The notes: generated by a model not told the origin, from the letters alone. Shown: positions 1 to 9,757, numbered from the stretch's first letter. The stretch is DNA of 64,000 nt from an uncultured Candidatus Puniceispirillum sp. (GCA_905182545.1 CAJJBY010000008.1:186001-250000); one strand, 5' to 3'. Numbers and translations: made by a program.

Positions 1-16
1 TTTCCTCCCTATACTC

Positions 17-46
17 GGTCGTGAGCTTGCTCACGACCTTTTTTTT
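17..46 (+). terminator. Rho-independent terminator of an upstream gene
   Basis: A ten-base-pair perfect hairpin (arms 17-26 and 29-38, arm sequence GGTCGTGAGC) is followed directly by eight T residues (39-46). This is a textbook intrinsic terminator for a plus-strand gene that ends before the window. The first gene inside the window is on the other strand and ends at 178, so this does not serve it. Confidence 0.85.
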
Positions 47-177
47 GGCTTGTATCTTCATAAAATCTAATTTGAAAATTAATTAGTTCCATTATGTGCA
101 TAATAAAACAGGTTGTTTTAAATTGCTGCACCGCAACATAGCTAAATACATGCCCGTCTCACCATAGTGTATAATTT

Positions 178-1383
178 CTAAATTATAAAAACGAAATAAA
201 AGTTAGGTATGGTAGAACGGCGAACCATGCCAAGCCAAGCCAGCGCCATGGCGATGATCATCACTGGCCCGAGGGCTGATAAAACCATCACTTCCCAGCC
301 AAATTGGCTATGCAATGCACCAGCGGCCAAGGACGCCGTGGCAACCGATGTTGTGGTGACCAGATCGGCAATGCCCTGAACCCGCCCGCGTTCTTCAGGA
401 TTTGCCACGCTTGCCACAAGTGAACTGCCGCCAATATAAAGAAAATTCCAGCCAAACCCCATAGCGGCTAGCGCCGCAAAATACCACCAGAACCCATCAC
501 CAAGAAGCGCGCTAGCAATGGCCGCCAAATAAATCAGCACGCCACTTGTTAGAATGACTGGTGCGCCAAATCTGGCAATCAGATTGCCGGTAAAAAAGGC
601 AGGCGCAAACATGGCAACAACATGCCATTGAATAATGGTCGCATTGGCCGAGGTTCCAAGCTTGGCAACATTGACCACCTGTAATGGCGTGGCGGTCATC
701 ATATAGCTCATCATCGCATAGCCAATGGCCGCACTGATCACGCCAACAACAAAAATCGGCATTTTGAAAAAGCGGCCAATTGGCCGCCCTCCCGAACCGG
801 TACGTTCCGGTTTTGGAATCTTCACCCCGCTTAAAAAGCCAAGCGAGACAAGCTGTACCGCGGCAACGCTGAAAAAACAGCCCGCATAAAGATGCCCTGG
901 CACGAAATCAACCGTATTACGGGCAATTTCCGGCCCCATGAACGCCGCCAGCAAGCCACCAGCCAGAACATAGGAAATGGCCTTTGGCTTTTGTGATTCT
1001 TCGGCACTATCGGCAGCGGCATAGCGATAAAAACCAGCGCAGCCATGCGCAACACCGAGAAACATCGAAGCCAGACAGAACAGCCAGAAATTTGAAATTA
1101 GAATGGCAATGCCTTGGGTAAAGGCAGATACAGCCGCGATCATCACCCCGCCCATAAAAACCGGCCGACGGCCAAGTCGCACCATCAGCAATGACGCTGG
1201 CAAGGTGGTTAACATCGAGGTGACAAATTGCAAAGACAGCCCCAGAGTTGCCAGCCATGGCAAGGGCGATAAAAGACTGCCAACAAGCGCGGTATTGATG
1301 ATATTCACATTCATCGTTGTCATTGAAAGGGCCTGCGCCGCCGCAAGCCTGATCACGTTGCCGGTATTGCTTTTCGCCTGCAT
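178..1383 (-). CDS. MFS family transporter
   Basis: A polytopic inner-membrane protein of about 400 residues with roughly twelve hydrophobic segments, the usual size and layout of a major facilitator superfamily carrier. The loop after the second or third helix reads LMVRLGRRPVFMGG, a good match to MFS motif A, and a second conserved loop with NPEERGRVQG lies in the C-terminal half. The substrate cannot be told; export of a small molecule is typical of this group. The start was taken at the ATG at 1383; an ATG at 1422 and a TTG at 1434 are in frame, and none has a clear ribosome binding site. It stands alone, facing away from the Fur gene. Confidence 0.8.
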   Translation of the reverse strand: MQAKSNTGNVIRLAAAQALSMTTMNVNIINTALVGSLLSPLPWLATLGLSLQFVTSMLTTLPASLLMVRLGRRPVFMGGVMIAAVSAFTQGIAILISNFWLFCLASMFLGVAHGCAGFYRYAAADSAEESQKPKAISYVLAGGLLAAFMGPEIARNTVDFVPGHLYAGCFFSVAAVQLVSLGFLSGVKIPKPERTGSGGRPIGRFFKMPIFVVGVISAAIGYAMMSYMMTATPLQVVNVAKLGTSANATIIQWHVVAMFAPAFFTGNLIARFGAPVILTSGVLIYLAAIASALLGDGFWWYFAALAAMGFGWNFLYIGGSSLVASVANPEERGRVQGIADLVTTTSVATASLAAGALHSQFGWEVMVLSALGPVMIIAMALAWLGMVRRSTIPNFYFVFII

Positions 1384-1573
1384 GATAGTGATGTCCAAGA
1401 TAGGCGCCAGCCATAAAGACATAGACCAGCACAACGCATGAATAGTAAAGCCAATAACATCCTATAACGCGAATTCCACCGGAGCACAATCTAGGGCCGT
1501 CAGCGCAAATGCAAGGCCAATGCTATCGCGCAAAAACTGCGCATTGGTTCATGTTCAGAATCTTAATTGAAAA

Positions 1574-1993
1574 CTAGGATTTCAATTTCCGGCCAAACAG
1601 CTCAAGACGATGATCAATCAGTTCATAGCCCATTTCACGGGCAATCTGTTCTTTTAAGGCTTCCAGCTCGGTATGGCAGAATTCGATCACTTCGCCAGTT
1701 TCAACATCGACAAGATGTTCGTGATGTTCGCCAGATTCTTCATAGCGCGCGCGTCCATCACCAAATTCCAGCCGGTCAATAACCCCTACCTCTTCCAGCA
1801 ATTTTACCGTTCGATAAACGGTGGCAATTGAAATTGTGCGATCTTGCCCAACAGCGCGCCGATATAGCTGGTCAACATCGGGATGATCTTCCGATCCTTC
1901 AATGACCCCTATAATAATCTGCCGCTGGCTCGTCATGCGAATGCCATTATTAAGGCATTTTCCAATAAGCCCAATTGTCACGGCATCACCCAT
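1574..1993 (-). CDS. fur: Fur/Mur family metal-responsive regulator
   Basis: 139 residues, the normal length for a Fur protein. The N-terminal half holds the winged helix (around MTSQRQIIIG through ATVYRTVKLLEEVGVI, residues 20-72). The dimerisation and metal part has the HHEHL cluster at residues 90-94 followed by DVETGEVIEF and a conserved DHRLELFG end. The CxxC structural-zinc pair of enterobacterial Fur is absent, as is usual in the alphaproteobacterial Fur/Mur branch, where the protein may sense manganese instead of iron. It would bind metal-dependent operators in the cytoplasm. Which metal it senses cannot be decided from the sequence. Confidence 0.88.
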   Translation of the reverse strand: MGDAVTIGLIGKCLNNGIRMTSQRQIIIGVIEGSEDHPDVDQLYRRAVGQDRTISIATVYRTVKLLEEVGVIDRLEFGDGRARYEESGEHHEHLVDVETGEVIEFCHTELEALKEQIAREMGYELIDHRLELFGRKLKS

Positions 1994-2133
1994 CTATTGT
2001 GTTGGTTACAAGATGTCTTAACTATAAGCCGGATAGATAAAGCAATCCAGCCCCAAGCATGATTTTCACCATTGCGCGTTGCGCCAACCGAATTCAATTG
2101 ACCTTGATCGAGTTTGCGGGAACTGTTTTGCCC

Positions 2134-3072
2134 ATGATACCGCCAGCATCCAATCGCCTAGGCAATGATAGTGCAAGCAAGACAAGGGGCATATTGCAGC
2201 TTTGTGCGGCCATGCTGATCATTCCAATCCTTGATGTTTTTGCCAAGCTTCTCGGCCAAGCATTAGACCCTGTCGAAGTCACCTTCATGCGGTTTGTCAT
2301 GCAGATTTTGCTGATGGCGCCATTGGTCATTTGGGCGCGTCAGTGGCATGTTCCAGCTGGCACTTTGATGATGCAATTTGCCCGCGGCATTCTGTTAGCA
2401 ATTGCCACCGTCTTTTTCTTTGCGGCGCTTCAGCATTTGCCGTTGGCCGAGGCCATTTCGATTTATTTCGTGCAGCCATTGATCCTGACTGCGCTATCAG
2501 CGCTTTTTCTGGGTGAGCAAATCAGGCAAAGGCGGATTATCGCGATTATCATTGGGCTTTTCGGGGTGGTGATGATTTTGCAGCCAAGCATCGTGATTTT
2601 TGGCGCGCCAGCCCTATTTCCGCTGGCAACAGCGCTGGCTATGGCAGGCTATGTTACGATCACTCGCCGTCTTGCTGGCAAAGCGCATCCATTTCAAATG
2701 CAATTCATTGTTGGCATCACAGCGACAATCGCACTTGGCACTACCATGCTGATTGGCCAGATGTTTGATCTTGCTGGCACTGGCTTCATCATGCCAAATG
2801 CACAACAATTTGAATGGATCATCTATATGGGGATTGTCGCCACCATTGGCCATATCTTTATCGTCTGGGCAGCCAATAACGCACCAGCAAGTGTGCTGGC
2901 ACCCTTTCAATATACCGAGATTATTTCATCGGTGATTTTAGGCTATCTGGTGTTTGGCGATCTGCCCGCCAAAAGCACGATTCTTGGCGTTTGCATTATT
3001 GTCGGATGCGGCATCTATCTGTTTCACCGTGAACGCATTGCCGCACAAGAAGATCGCCAAGCTGGCCGCTAG
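2134..3072 (+). CDS. DMT superfamily (EamA) permease
   Basis: About 312 residues from the chosen ATG, with ten predicted membrane helices arranged as two EamA repeats (for example PLAEAISIYFVQPLILTALS in the first half and APFQYTEIISSVILGYLVFG in the second). The family moves small metabolites across the inner membrane; the substrate is unknown. The start at 2134 is preferred because GGGAA lies about ten bases upstream and the protein then begins just before a short hydrophilic leader; an ATG at 2059 is also in frame. The 3' end overlaps the end of pssA by four bases, convergently. Confidence 0.82.
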   Translation: MIPPASNRLGNDSASKTRGILQLCAAMLIIPILDVFAKLLGQALDPVEVTFMRFVMQILLMAPLVIWARQWHVPAGTLMMQFARGILLAIATVFFFAALQHLPLAEAISIYFVQPLILTALSALFLGEQIRQRRIIAIIIGLFGVVMILQPSIVIFGAPALFPLATALAMAGYVTITRRLAGKAHPFQMQFIVGITATIALGTTMLIGQMFDLAGTGFIMPNAQQFEWIIYMGIVATIGHIFIVWAANNAPASVLAPFQYTEIISSVILGYLVFGDLPAKSTILGVCIIVGCGIYLFHRERIAAQEDRQAGR

Positions 3073-3839
3073 CTGGTTTTGCTGCCCTCATATTGCCGAC
3101 GTTCACGCAAAAACTGTAAAGTTGATAAAGGCAGGCTAAGCGTATAGATCACCACCACCGCTATATAGGTAAACCAAGGCTCGGTCACCACAGCAGCTCC
3201 AAGAAGCCCAATCCCCGCCAAAACCGGAAGCACCGATTCAACTGGCAATTTCAACCGCTTGCCGGCAAAGGTTGGCAGCGAACTAACCGCGCCAGCACCA
3301 ACCAGAACCAACCAAGCTGATACCCAATTCGGATCACGCGCAATTTCCAGATTGAATTGCAAATCAACGACGATCGGCAATAGCACAAGAAAACCAGATG
3401 CAGGTGCGGGAATGCCCGTAAAATAGCCCTTGGCATAATCAGGCGGGTCAGGCAGCTCAGAATCAAACCGCGCCAAACGAAGCGCAATTGAAACCGCATA
3501 GAATAACGTTGCCCACCATGCCATCGTGCCAGCATCTTGTAGGGCCCATATATAAAGACATAAAGCCGGAACAACGCCAAACACCACCAGATCAGACAAG
3601 CTGTCAAGCGCGGCACCAAAGGCGCTTGACGTTTGCAACCGGCGCGCGGTGCGCCCGTCAAGCGCATCGAAAACCGCAGCAACACTGATCAAAATAATCA
3701 CCCCAGCCCAGCGTCCATCCATCGCAAATCGCAATGCGGTTAGGCCTGAGGCAAATCCGGCAACGGTCAACATATTAGGCAAAAGCCAATAGATCGAAAC
3801 CGACCTGAAACGCCTTTTCTTTTGCGGACGCTCGCTCAT
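3069..3839 (-). CDS. pssA: CDP-diacylglycerol--serine O-phosphatidyltransferase
   Basis: Makes phosphatidylserine from CDP-diacylglycerol and L-serine at the inner membrane, the first step to phosphatidylethanolamine. The CDP-alcohol phosphotransferase signature is complete: DALDGRTARRLQ, then GAALDSLSDLVVFG, giving DGxxARx8Gx3Dx3D. Several hydrophobic helices follow, as in the membrane-bound (type II) enzymes. The ATG at 3839 overlaps the TAA stop of psd as TAATG, which implies translational coupling; a TTG at 3848 is an alternative. It forms a two-gene operon with psd, a common alphaproteobacterial arrangement. Confidence 0.93.
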   Translation of the reverse strand: MSERPQKKRRFRSVSIYWLLPNMLTVAGFASGLTALRFAMDGRWAGVIILISVAAVFDALDGRTARRLQTSSAFGAALDSLSDLVVFGVVPALCLYIWALQDAGTMAWWATLFYAVSIALRLARFDSELPDPPDYAKGYFTGIPAPASGFLVLLPIVVDLQFNLEIARDPNWVSAWLVLVGAGAVSSLPTFAGKRLKLPVESVLPVLAGIGLLGAAVVTEPWFTYIAVVVIYTLSLPLSTLQFLRERRQYEGSKTS

Positions 3840-4546
3840 TACCGGCAAACCCCATCGGTAATTTCGGCTGTCTTGCCCGACAGATCGGCAAGGATTGTTT
3901 CACCAGCAATTGTTGTTTGCCCTGCCAGAACATAAACCGGCGTCGTTGCTGGCAACCATACATCAACACGGCTGCCAAATCGGATAATGCCATATTGCTG
4001 GCCAATATTCAGATAGTCGCCAACCGCCGCTTCAAGCAAGATTCGGCGGGCAACAAGCCCCGCAATCTGAACAACTCCAACAGGCTGATCCGATGCCATT
4101 TCAAGAACCATATTCTGGCGTTCATTCTGCTCTGAAGCTTTATTCAGACTGGCGTTCAAAAACGCACCCTTATGATAGGATGTGGCAATCACCTTACCGG
4201 CAACCGGCGCGCGGTTCACATGCACATCAAACACATTCATGAAAATCGAAATGCGCCGCCATTCGCCGTTTGGCAGATCAAGATCATCCGGCACTGGCAC
4301 GATACCGGTCGATAACACCCGCCCATCAGCTGGTGCGATGACAAGATGATCGGTCACCGGCGTTGTGCGCTTTGGGTTGCGGAAAAAATAAATACACCAT
4401 AGCGACAAAAGGCTGCCCGGAAGCAAGAACCCTGCCCAGAAATAGGTGATGATTGCCGAAACAAGGATAAACAGGAAAATAAACGGCCAGCCAGCAGGAT
4501 GGATTGGCACCAAAACTTCATCCTTGACGCTTTTAAAGATATTCAT
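3839..4546 (-). CDS. psd: Phosphatidylserine decarboxylase proenzyme
   Basis: Converts phosphatidylserine to phosphatidylethanolamine. It is the short form of the enzyme, about 235 residues, with an N-terminal membrane segment (PFIFLFILVSAIITYFWAGF). The self-cleavage site is in IIRFGSRVDVWLP: cleavage at Gly-Ser would leave a pyruvoyl group on the small subunit. The conserved motifs APADGRV and FMNVFDVHVNRAP are present. The ATG at 4546 (MNIFKSVKDE) fits the family better than the TTG at 4570. The gene lies directly upstream of pssA, so the two sequential enzymes are made from one transcript. Confidence 0.93.
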   Translation of the reverse strand: MNIFKSVKDEVLVPIHPAGWPFIFLFILVSAIITYFWAGFLLPGSLLSLWCIYFFRNPKRTTPVTDHLVIAPADGRVLSTGIVPVPDDLDLPNGEWRRISIFMNVFDVHVNRAPVAGKVIATSYHKGAFLNASLNKASEQNERQNMVLEMASDQPVGVVQIAGLVARRILLEAAVGDYLNIGQQYGIIRFGSRVDVWLPATTPVYVLAGQTTIAGETILADLSGKTAEITDGVCR

Positions 4547-4683
4547 TTGTTCAAACCTGTTTTCCAACAACCGTTATTAGCGGCTGGCGCGCTTGCCGCG
4601 ACCAAGCCAAAATTTGTTGCTGGCACCATATCCATTTGCAGCGCAAACGTCATCAAATAATTAACCAAGCGGCATCAGGCGAT

Positions 4684-5781
4684 CTAGCGGAGATTGCGAC
4701 GACGATCATCGGCAAGGCGCACCGCCGCGCGAACCGCCTTGCGGGCAATTAAGCCGCGTTCATAAAGATCATTCAGCTTGCCATGAAATGCGCCGCTATT
4801 CAGGCGCCTCGTTGTGCCAAGTGACGGCACCTCGACATAAATGGTAAATTTGGCCATTTGCCGCGGGTCAATGGGCGCATCCGCAGCAATTTTCTGCGCG
4901 GCCGAAGCTGACACCATTTGCTGTGCCTTGATTTTGGCTTGGCGATCATCACCCTGTCCCGCCGGATCATTTGCAGAAGCACCTAATGGCGCGCGAACGC
5001 TTGCGCTGGCGGCACCAACCAGCGCAAAATCGGCCGGAACGATATCTGGGCTGAAATTTTCCGGCAATATTTCTGTCTGGCTTGGCTCTGAACAAAGCCA
5101 TTTGGCGCCAGATACCGACGGCACCATCATTGTTTCTTCTTCTTTGTCACTCCATATCTGGCTAGATGCAGGCATCACAATTTGTGTTGGCCGAACGCGA
5201 TAAAGCCCTATTTTATCGCCTTTTGGGCGTTGGCGCGGCACCGATCGGATGCGGCCAGATGACCAAGCCAGAAATTCACTAACAAGCTGTTTTGACGTAA
5301 CGCCAGCCTCGATCACCCATGCCCGTTCGGCGTGGGGCAAAGCGTCGATAAAGATGGCGCGTTTGCCAAGCCATCGCGCCTTTAACACTATTTCACGTTG
5401 CCCACCTATTTTCCGTTTTTTGGCAAATATCTCCAACCGCTGGCTCATAACCTGCGCAATATGAACCATTTCAAAAGCGACCGCATCAAAAGCTGCCCGC
5501 ATGCCGACAGCCGATGACACCGTCATCTCGAACCGGCGGGGTGGGCAAAACCCAAACAAGCCTGATTTACCAGCAAGCATATTAAGGCTGATTGGCCCGC
5601 ACATCGGCTTGGCGGTGAGTTCAATGAAAAAGCTGAGATATTTTTGCTGTTTGCGAGTTAACAGCCGGTCGGCAAAAAAATCTGCCGCAGCGGCCAATAA
5701 TTCAACTTTACCTTCAGATATCCCTGCATCAGATCCAGTTTTGGCTTGGCTTGACGATACTGCCAGAATCACCTCGATCAT
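4684..5781 (-). CDS. Hypothetical protein, 365 residues
   Basis: I do not recognise this protein. It starts at an ATG at 5781 and runs in one open frame with the codon use of the neighbouring core genes. It has no signal peptide and no membrane helix. The C-terminal quarter is Ala/Arg-rich and basic (YERGLIARKAVRAAVRLADDRRRNLR region), after a low-complexity Ala/Ser stretch around residues 255-300. The N-terminal half contains Cys residues in a GPISLNML...GFCPPRR context. It lies upstream of psd with about 115 bases between them, so it could share the transcript, but nothing ties it to lipid synthesis. Confidence 0.6.
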   Translation of the reverse strand: MIEVILAVSSSQAKTGSDAGISEGKVELLAAAADFFADRLLTRKQQKYLSFFIELTAKPMCGPISLNMLAGKSGLFGFCPPRRFEMTVSSAVGMRAAFDAVAFEMVHIAQVMSQRLEIFAKKRKIGGQREIVLKARWLGKRAIFIDALPHAERAWVIEAGVTSKQLVSEFLAWSSGRIRSVPRQRPKGDKIGLYRVRPTQIVMPASSQIWSDKEEETMMVPSVSGAKWLCSEPSQTEILPENFSPDIVPADFALVGAASASVRAPLGASANDPAGQGDDRQAKIKAQQMVSASAAQKIAADAPIDPRQMAKFTIYVEVPSLGTTRRLNSGAFHGKLNDLYERGLIARKAVRAAVRLADDRRRNLR

Positions 5782-6113
5782 CTTTACCCTATCCCTTTAG
5801 TCACTTCCCACGTCACATCGATCCGATTACAAGTCAGCCAATTTCTGAGATGAAAGCCTTGCCCGCTGATTTGCAATCAACGATAGCCCGACTTCAGGTT
5901 TACTCCAATTTACTAATTTAGATGCCGCAAATTTAAAAAGAAACTATGGTTTATGATCTGGATCAGATGATCAGCTTTGCCATCAAAGAACCCTATTGAC
6001 TGGTTGGCTGACTGTCCGCAATCTTAACTGATCGCCAGGTCTGACAAAAATGACCCACATAACAAAAAACGGCTGACACGCGCCGCCAACCTAGATAACA
6101 GATTGGGAAACCC
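5782..6113. other. Intergenic region without a gene
   Basis: About 330 bases between divergently transcribed genes. No reading frame with coding character was seen on either strand. It presumably carries the promoters of both neighbours, but I cannot pick out a convincing -35/-10 pair or operator. Confidence 0.5.
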
Positions 6114-6500
6114 ATGGATAAAGATCTATTTGAAACTGGCCTTGAAAAACGCAAAGCAACCCTTGGCGCCGAATATGTCCAAAAATCGCTTGATGGTGCG
6201 GACGATTTTTCTCGCCCCTTTCAAGAAGCCATGACCGCTTGGTGCTGGGGCTTTGGCTGGGGTGATGAGGTGATTGACGTCAAAACACGGTCAATGATGA
6301 ATCTCAGCATGATTGGCGCGCTTGGCAAAATGACAGAATGGGAATTACATTGCCGTGGCGCAATCAAGAACGGTGTTACACGAGAAGAATTGCGCGCGAT
6401 CATCCATATCATCGGCATTTATTGCGGCGTTCCACAGGCGCTGGAATGTATGCGTGCGGCCCGCAAGGTACTGGATGAGGCTGAACAGGACAAAAGTTGA
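6114..6500 (+). CDS. Carboxymuconolactone decarboxylase (CMD) family protein
   Basis: 128 residues, the standard size of a single CMD domain. The match covers RTFQEAMTAW-like helices through DEVIDVKTRSMMNLSMIGAL, EWELHCRGAIKNGVTREE and IIGIYCGVPQALE, the typical all-helical core of gamma-carboxymuconolactone decarboxylase-like proteins. True PcaC acts in protocatechuate breakdown, but no other beta-ketoadipate genes are nearby, so the substrate is open; many of these relatives are decarboxylases or peroxidase-like proteins of unknown role. It appears monocistronic. Confidence 0.8.
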   Translation: MDKDLFETGLEKRKATLGAEYVQKSLDGADDFSRPFQEAMTAWCWGFGWGDEVIDVKTRSMMNLSMIGALGKMTEWELHCRGAIKNGVTREELRAIIHIIGIYCGVPQALECMRAARKVLDEAEQDKS

Positions 6501-6761
6501 TTGAGGGCGTGCCATCCAAATAGAGATGATCAGAATAGGGCGACAAAAGTCACAAAGGCTCACTCCGCAACAGATGAACAAATCTCAAAGATCACTCGGA
6601 CATTGCTTTTTGTGTGGTTTTCCAATAGTAAGTATGGGAATCCTAAATTTTACTGATATGTGGTCGTTCCTGTATTTTGGATTGCAACAATCGTTTATCC
6701 ACAGTATATAAATTTTAGGGTTAGACATTGGTTGTCTCGACAGGCTTAGGAACCGAATACT

Positions 6762-7908
6762 ATGTTACGCTTTATAACTAATGCTTTTGGCGTCACCGTA
6801 GCGCTGTTTTTTTGTCAGTCTGTGATAGCAGGCGGCCTTCCAGAGACCTCGAATGAAGCTGCGCCTGTTTACTCAGCGCAATCTTCGAATTCGCAGGTCA
6901 ACAAAAGCAAAAACCGAACATCAACAACTTCAAACCAAGACGTTCAAGATGAAAACGCTTCAGGAGTGGGCTTTATTGCGATCGAAGATGATCCATTGAT
7001 TGTCGATGTATCGGATATTGCAGACAGTGACGGGATGGGCGCTTCACAAATTCAGTGGCAAATATCACGTGATGCTAAAAATTGGCTAAATTTATCTGGC
7101 GCTGTTCAGCAATCATTCACGCCCCGCGAAGTCCATGTTGATCAATATCTTCGGGTGGTAATTTCTTATGTTGACGGGCAGGGTAAATTAGAAACTCTGG
7201 TCAGCCCACCCTCTACGGCAGTTAAAAACGTAAACGACAAACCTACGGGGTCACCGAGGCTCTCTGGAGAAGCCCGCGAAAAAAGCACTCTCGTTGTAGA
7301 TGCGAGTCTTATTTCCGATGAAGATGGCATCGGAAGCTATGGAATTATCTGGCAGCAATCCAAAACGCAAAACAATTGGAGGCTGTACCCGTCAACTGAA
7401 GGCGGAGTTCTCCAGCTCACTCAAAAGGATGTTGGTTATGCTTTTCGCGCGGTAGTATCATACATAGATAGCCGTGGTACACGAGAAGTTCTAGTCACCG
7501 CCCCATCGGAAGTTGTTATAAACGTAGACGACCCGGTAGATGGTGAAGCTGTTATTGTTGGCGAGCCATTAGAGGGCACCACGCTCTCCTCGGACACGTC
7601 ATCGATAGCTGATTTGGATGGAATCGCGAGTACCAATCTAACTTGGGAGTCATCAAGTGATGGTCGAAATTGGGAAACAATTCCAGTTGTTAACCCTAAG
7701 TCCTTACCACTGGTTCAAGTACTAGTTGGTAAGCAAATTCGCATTCGTGTCAGCGTGGTGGATACATTTGGGGTGGAATCAATACTCTTCAGTAAGTCGA
7801 GCCTTGCCGTCCGAAATGTCAACAATAAACCTGCTGGCAAAATTATCGTTCGCAGGGTTGGCAGCTGAGGCGCCGTTTCACTTAGCCGCCACGCTCCGTC
7901 AAACTTAG
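6762..7908 (+). CDS. Secreted protein with Ig-like (VCBS/cadherin-type) repeats, frameshifted near the end
   Basis: An N-terminal signal peptide (MLRFITNAFGVTVALFFCQS, cleavage near VIAGG) is followed by a Ser/Asn-rich linker and three repeats of about 85-90 residues, each with an 'S/A-D-x-D-G-x-x' turn, a Trp around QWQIS or TWESS, and a closing NVNDKPTG-like hinge. Such repeats occur in surface-exposed and adhesin-like proteins. The open frame stops at 7868, but one A fewer in the run at 7839-7842 lets a fourth repeat begin (KLSFAGLAAEAPFHLAATL) and end at 7908. Base composition is poorer in G+C than in the flanking core genes. Partner and function are unknown. Confidence 0.6.
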
Positions 7909-8327
7909 TAAACAAGCTGTTGGCTGTGGACAGGTTTTTGATTTTGAATTCTAAAGCGACCCCCTAGACAAAGTCTCCATGCGAGGAAACAGAGGCCTAA
8001 GAGAAAGATTTTTACTTGGGGTTTGCCTGTCCGTCACACTTTTTCAGTCGGTCAACTGGGACAACAGGTCCGCGTCAAGTGATTTGGCGCCACTAACAAA
8101 CGCTCACAGGAAGTTTTTTTCAACCCCCTTACCTTTCAATTAGACTGGTAAAAACTTAACACGTAGAATGATTGGAAGTTTAATGAGGAGGGTGTGACTT
8201 TACGCAGGTAAATTTAATAGTGTTGCATTAAATTCTCAACCCTGCATAGCGCGACTGGTTTACATTTCACTGATATGAGGGCACGACTAAAATCTGCTAA
8301 ATCGAATTCTGGATTCCACGTTTACGC
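7909..8327. other. Non-coding stretch, nothing recognised
   Basis: About 420 bases, A+T-rich, with no supportable reading frame, RNA or repeat that I can identify. It separates the repeat protein from the convergent lipoprotein gene. Confidence 0.5.
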
Positions 8328-8672
8328 TTACAATCCGTTTCTTTCATAGCCCAGGCCTAACATGCACTTGGACATTTCACTTGCTTTGAGTTTGTCCAAG
8401 GAGTCCGAATCCAATACTCGTCCGGTTGATCCTGTCGTGTATTTTTTGTCTAAAAATACAACTGCTGCTATTTTTGCCGACTCGCCTGATGCTTCTTTGA
8501 TACAAAAATCCATGGCCGCAGCCAAAGGCAAAGCCGCGTCTCCATTCTTTTCTTCCCATTGAAGCTTGCTTATATCAGACTTCATTTTTGGCTGATATTT
8601 CGTGTCAGCTACACAAGACGGCAAAAGCAAAACAGTAACTATCGAAGCAAATATTCTACAAACTTTTTTCAT
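8328..8672 (-). CDS. Small hypothetical lipoprotein
   Basis: 114 residues. The N terminus is a lipoprotein signal peptide: MKKVCR, a hydrophobic core, then the lipobox LLPSC with the lipidated Cys near residue 20. The mature part is a short domain with two more Cys residues (MDFCIKEA and SKCMLGLGYERNGL), which could form a disulphide in the periplasm. No family was recognised. It lies in the A+T-rich patch and has no obvious operon partner. Confidence 0.6.
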   Translation of the reverse strand: MKKVCRIFASIVTVLLLPSCVADTKYQPKMKSDISKLQWEEKNGDAALPLAAAMDFCIKEASGESAKIAAVVFLDKKYTTGSTGRVLDSDSLDKLKASEMSKCMLGLGYERNGL

Positions 8673-8861
8673 AACTACAAAAAACTCCGGTATAAGTTAA
8701 TGTTCTCTAAGTGTTGTTTCCTAATTACAATGCCTTTAACCCTACGAGCAAAGACTACAAGCAGGTCTTTTCTGATTAAAACTCTTCAACATTGGTTAGA
8801 GTGAACCGCATTTCCTCAAAAAACACTAGTCCCTGATTTAATAATCTGTTGGCTAATATAG

Positions 8862-9062
8862 TTAGATAACAGTTTGCGATATGTATTCAAAAAGCCTACC
8901 CAGAGGCAAACCTTGGCCGTGGATTTTACCCGTGCCAGTTTTAGTCCATCCAACCCACTTCTCTACTACATCATATGTACAGCAAATCTCTCTCGGGTTA
9001 TCTCGCACAGCACGCAAAAACCATGCAAGATATTCGTCGAAAAAGCCTATGTGTGTATCCAT
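8862..9062 (-). CDS. Small hypothetical protein, uncertain
   Basis: A 66-residue frame whose translation looks protein-like: Trp- and Gly-containing stretches such as EYLAWFLRAVRDNPREICC, DVVEKWVGWTKTGTGKIHG and LPLGRLFEYIS. No good ribosome binding site is visible upstream of the ATG at 9062. It may be a genuine small gene or the remnant of a larger one. A plus-strand frame overlaps it almost completely but has less convincing composition. Confidence 0.35.
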   Translation of the reverse strand: MDTHIGFFDEYLAWFLRAVRDNPREICCTYDVVEKWVGWTKTGTGKIHGQGLPLGRLFEYISQTVI

Positions 9063-9452
9063 TTGTTGAGATTATTGGTAGCAGAATATCTATTTGCGCT
9101 GCCAACTAGTCATTTACCCTTAGCGAATGCATTCATTCTCTGAAGAGTACCGGTACAAATTTCTTATGTTAAAGGGCAAGGAAGTTCAGAAAAGCTCAAC
9201 GAGCCGCCACCTATCTTGTTCAAATCGTCGATGAAAGATAAAACAGAAAAAGTGTTAAATTGGGGAAACAAACGGTTATTTAGAAATTTTTGTATTTTTT
9301 ACTTTCCCCAAAAGAAAAATCAAGACACACTGTATATTGTATGGAACAAGCATGGCTATATCAATTTGTTGATTTCCGGCGTGATCAACGCCCTAGCCAT
9401 GATTTGACCTTCATTCACCCCTACAACGCCCCCTCGCTAATGGAGTATCGTC
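9063..9452. other. Non-coding stretch, nothing recognised
   Basis: About 390 A+T-rich bases. One short frame exists (about 63 codons from 9216), but it has no ribosome binding site and no coding character, so I do not call it. Confidence 0.45.
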
Positions 9453-9746
9453 ATGCGCATGACCGATAATGACTCACAGCAGGATTGCCGCGTCATTCCT
9501 TTCTTAAGGCCTGTCACCAATGAAGATAATGTCGTGACAAGCAGCATTGCTGCCGTTATCGCCGTCACGATTTTGCATTATGAGGGCGACTCACCCGAAG
9601 AACGCCTTCTTGAAATCATCGAAGCATCCGGTGAGGCCGAGGTTCTTGATATTGCTGATGTGCTGGAAGAATTTGAAACGCTTGGCAATGCACCGACGCC
9701 ATTTAACCGGCCAGCGAATGACAATCAATATCTAACACGCGTTTAA
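9453..9746 (+). CDS. Hypothetical protein, 97 residues
   Basis: A short acidic protein with a central hydrophobic segment (TSSIAAVIAVTILHYEG) and an acidic C-terminal half rich in Glu and Leu (EERLLEIIEASGEAEVLDIADVLEEFE), ending PFNRPANDNQYLTRV. The codon use resembles the core genes rather than the A+T-rich patch before it. No family was recognised. It is convergent with bioY, and the bioY terminator lies just beyond its stop. Confidence 0.5.
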   Translation: MRMTDNDSQQDCRVIPFLRPVTNEDNVVTSSIAAVIAVTILHYEGDSPEERLLEIIEASGEAEVLDIADVLEEFETLGNAPTPFNRPANDNQYLTRV

Positions 9747-9757
9747 GCCGGGACCAT

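Noticed and set aside
831-1489. Overlapping frames inside the MFS gene
   Set aside because: They are shadows of the MFS reading frame: no independent start sites or coding character, and they overlap a clear gene.
6526-6711. A 61-codon plus-strand frame
   Set aside because: No ribosome binding site, unusual composition, no family; treated as non-coding.
9216-9407. A 63-codon plus-strand frame
   Set aside because: A+T-rich stretch without ribosome binding site or protein-like patterning.
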